Shown: positions 62,295-64,000 of the stretch, piece by piece
Position numbering within the stretch: the stretch's first letter is position 1
Layout: every line of letters begins with the position of its first letter
DNA from: Paraburkholderia sp. BL21I4N1
GTDB lineage: Bacteria > Pseudomonadota > Gammaproteobacteria > Burkholderiales > Burkholderiaceae
Length of the DNA stretch: 64,000 nucleotides
Direction of reading: 5' to 3'
Assembly: GCF_002973525.1 (NCBI RefSeq)
Contig: NZ_PVEN01000012.1
Location: forward strand, 1-64,000
Made by a program: the position numbers and the translations under genes
The notes under the pieces: generated by a model
Databases searched by the model: none
Told to the model about the DNA's origin: nothing
The model's input: the letters and a program-made list of their open reading frames with translations, nothing else

Positions 62295-62964
62295 CACTGT
62301 CGGTCGCGACCAGCGCCAGCGAAAGCGTGCCCACGAGCACAAGGCTCACCGCCCAGACCGTATCCAGATTGAACCAGCTCCGCGACACGAATTTCAGGCC
62401 GAGGTAGCGGTAAACCAGCCACGCCAGCAGACCGCCCGCCGCCATCATGGCGGCGGCATGCACGGCGGAAACCAGCAAGGCCATCTGGAGATTGGCATCG
62501 ATCAGCGTTTGCGCGGCCCGATGCGCGTGGTCCATCCCGTATGAGCGGCACAATCCGAGATAAACCGGCACGAGCATCAAGCCGGCGCCGTGCGCGATGG
62601 CTACAGCGAACGACCAGAGCGCCAGCCGCGACGGCGGAATCCTTGCCAGCAGGCGCGGATGACGTTTCTGGACCAGCAGCCACACGCCGAAGCCGATCAC
62701 GAGCACGCTCGCCCCAGCCTGGATCTCACGCTGCCATGCAAGCAGGACCGCCAGCATCGCGAACGGCATCATCACCGCGAGCATGGCCAGCACGTGTCCC
62801 GCCGCGAGATAAAGCAGCGCGCCGGCGAGCGCCCGCGCGCGTCGTTGCATCAGACCGCTCGATACCGCGAGCGGCCAGCCCATGGCCGGGTTGAGCCCGT
62901 GATAAAGGCCGCTCGCGAGAACCGCCAGCCACAGGCCGGTCTGCGACCAACCTGCGCCGATCAA
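62284..62964 (-). CDS. Polytopic membrane protein, NicO/UreH-like
   Basis: A 226-residue protein with about six hydrophobic helices. SGLYHGLNPAMGWPLAVSSG near the start, with His in the first helix, and AVAIAHGAGLMLVPVYLG in the middle resemble nickel/cobalt transporter or sulfite-exporter-like (UreH/TauE-type) proteins, but the family cannot be fixed by eye. It overlaps the methanethiol oxidase stop by four bases (ATGA), so the two are translated together. Its 3' end overlaps the convergent DUF971 gene by 11 bases. Copper or metal supply to the oxidase is a possible role. Confidence 0.7.
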   Translation of the reverse strand: MIGAGWSQTGLWLAVLASGLYHGLNPAMGWPLAVSSGLMQRRARALAGALLYLAAGHVLAMLAVMMPFAMLAVLLAWQREIQAGASVLVIGFGVWLLVQKRHPRLLARIPPSRLALWSFAVAIAHGAGLMLVPVYLGLCRSYGMDHAHRAAQTLIDANLQMALLVSAVHAAAMMAAGGLLAWLVYRYLGLKFVSRSWFNLDTVWAVSLVLVGTLSLALVATDSVRL

Positions 62965-64000
62965 CTGCCCACCGAGGGATAACAGAACGAATCGGTAGAA
63001 CAGTCACCGCCTTCCAGACGGATCTGATGCGACCGGTAGCCGTCGGGAAACCTGACCCAGAAGTCCTTGTCCAGCGTGAGGCCACCGCCCGGCTCCACAT
63101 GCGCCATGACTTTTGCCGCGGGGACGCCCTCCGGATAGAACTGGTCGTCCCACGTCGAATACAGCGAGTTGGTCCAGTAGACGCGCTTGCCGTCGCGGCT
63201 GATCTCGATCATCTGCGGGCCGCCGCCGAACGTCTCGCCGTTCGCATGCGGCGTGCGCCGCACGATGCCGCCGATATGCACCGAGCCGGTCAGCTTCGGC
63301 CTGCGCGGTTCGGTCACGTCGTACTGGCGCAACTCGCCGGTCCCCCAACACGCCACGTAGAGATATTTGTCGTCGATGGAAAGATCGATGTCGGTGACGA
63401 GCGGCGGCACCGCGCCGAAGCCTTGCAGCAGCGGCGGCAGCAATTCCGCGGCGGCGGGTTCGGCCGGAATGGTCGCGGTCTTTTCAATGTGGAACTGGCC
63501 GCCTTCACGCCACCAGGTCCAGATCGAACCTTCCAGATTGGTCGTGTCGACCACCACGCCGAGGAACCCGTATTCGCGGCTGGGATCGTGCGCGGGCCGC
63601 ACTTCGAGCGCCATCTGATGATTCGCGCCGAGGTCGAGCGTCTGCACGTTGCGGCGGGCGCGCAAATCCCAGAAGTGGACCCGGTGACCGTATTGATTGG
63701 AGAGCAGATCTTCGGGAACGATCCCATTCTCGAACTGCGGCGGTAACGCCCACTCGCTCGACACCATGTAGTCGCGCGGCAGATTCCACCAGAAGTCGTA
63801 ATGCTTCTCCTGCATGCCACGGTCGATTTCCCAGCGGCCGAGCACTTCGAAGGTTTCGCAATCCATGATGAAAATACCGGGCGGCCCGTCGGTGCCGTCT
63901 TTGCCCGCACCGCCCAGCGTGCTGATGTAAATCCCTTCGGGTCCGCAATGCACCGTATGCGGCCGCGAGTAACCCGTCTTGCGGAAGATTTCGTCGGGTT
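62961..64000 (-). CDS. mtoX: Selenium-binding protein SBP56 family/methanethiol oxidase, 5' end outside window
   Basis: The visible C-terminal 346 or so residues match SBP56/MtoX. The frame continues to the edge without a start (KTGYSRPHTVHCGPEGIYIS spans the GTG at 63953, which is an internal Val). Other marks are HYDFWWNLPRDYMVSSEWAL, LGVVVDTTNLEGSIWTWWRE, GFGAVPPLVTDIDLSIDDKY and CWGTGELRQYDVTEP, with several His and Cys that could bind copper. Bacterial members oxidise methanethiol to formaldehyde, sulfide and hydrogen peroxide in the periplasm. It overlaps the membrane protein gene by ATGA. Confidence 0.9.
   Translation of the reverse strand, partial: PDEIFRKTGYSRPHTVHCGPEGIYISTLGGAGKDGTDGPPGIFIMDCETFEVLGRWEIDRGMQEKHYDFWWNLPRDYMVSSEWALPPQFENGIVPEDLLSNQYGHRVHFWDLRARRNVQTLDLGANHQMALEVRPAHDPSREYGFLGVVVDTTNLEGSIWTWWREGGQFHIEKTATIPAEPAAAELLPPLLQGFGAVPPLVTDIDLSIDDKYLYVACWGTGELRQYDVTEPRRPKLTGSVHIGGIVRRTPHANGETFGGGPQMIEISRDGKRVYWTNSLYSTWDDQFYPEGVPAAKVMAHVEPGGGLTLDKDFWVRFPDGYRSHQIRLEGGDCSTDSFCYPSVGS

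Noticed and set aside
1..64000. tRNA, rRNA or known riboswitch
   Set aside because: I saw no cloverleaf with the usual T-loop sequence and no rRNA-like or riboswitch-like conserved stretch; a covariance model scan would be decisive.

Overview
The window is high-GC DNA with dense Gram-negative gene content: trimeric autotransporter, RND efflux, TonB-ExbBD, many MFS and ABC carriers, LysR, AraC and GntR regulators. It looks like a Burkholderiales replicon, most likely Paraburkholderia or Burkholderia. This is inferred from protein families and gene order; no rRNA or tRNA gene was seen.

Layout, left to right. (1) 1-5338: a huge repetitive trimeric autotransporter adhesin on the minus strand, stopped at 92 before any C-terminal membrane anchor, next to short palindromes at 3-50 that resemble a mobile-element end. 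(2) 5.4-8.5 kb: a c-di-GMP phosphodiesterase (EAL), small hypothetical proteins and a PAS protein. (3) 8.6-13.1 kb: an oxalate catabolism operon, oxlT-like antiporter, oxc, frc, with an 8-bp-arm palindrome in its divergent promoter region. (4) 14.0-19.2 kb: a 2-hydroxyacid dehydrogenase divergent from an SDR, an MFS carrier, a VOC protein and an HTH-citrate synthase fusion; the divergent promoter holds two copies of one operator-like palindrome. (5) 19.2-26.7 kb: a minus-strand set of AraC regulator, PhzF, RidA, polar amino acid ABC transporter, NylB-like serine hydrolase and MFS carrier. (6) 26.8-36.4 kb: a FadD-type ligase, then a complete RND pump with a divergent two-component system. (7) 36.4-41.2 kb: a sugar-acid type cassette of enolase-superfamily dehydratase, LysR regulator, DapA-family lyase and MFS carrier. 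(8) 41.3-42.4 kb: a DsbA-like protein and the remnant of an ABC permease.

(9) 42.4-53.7 kb: a tight minus-strand run of nine genes: two GNAT acetyltransferases, two closely related amino acid binding proteins, a fused permease-ATPase, three flavin-dependent luciferase-like monooxygenases and a TonB receptor. The set parallels the Bacillus ytmI/yxe operons for N-acetylated S-substituted cysteines. (10) 54.1-57.7 kb: tonB-exbB-exbD-exbD and an AstE/aspartoacylase-like deacylase, which could supply outer-membrane energy and the missing deacylation step for region 9. (11) 58.1-64.0 kb: a GntR regulator, an APS reductase-like flavoprotein and its two-cluster ferredoxin, a HEAT-repeat protein and a DUF971 protein, facing a membrane protein and a methanethiol oxidase (SBP56) that runs off the right edge. 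Regions 9-11 together look like a block for organosulfur uptake and oxidation; this is inference from gene families.
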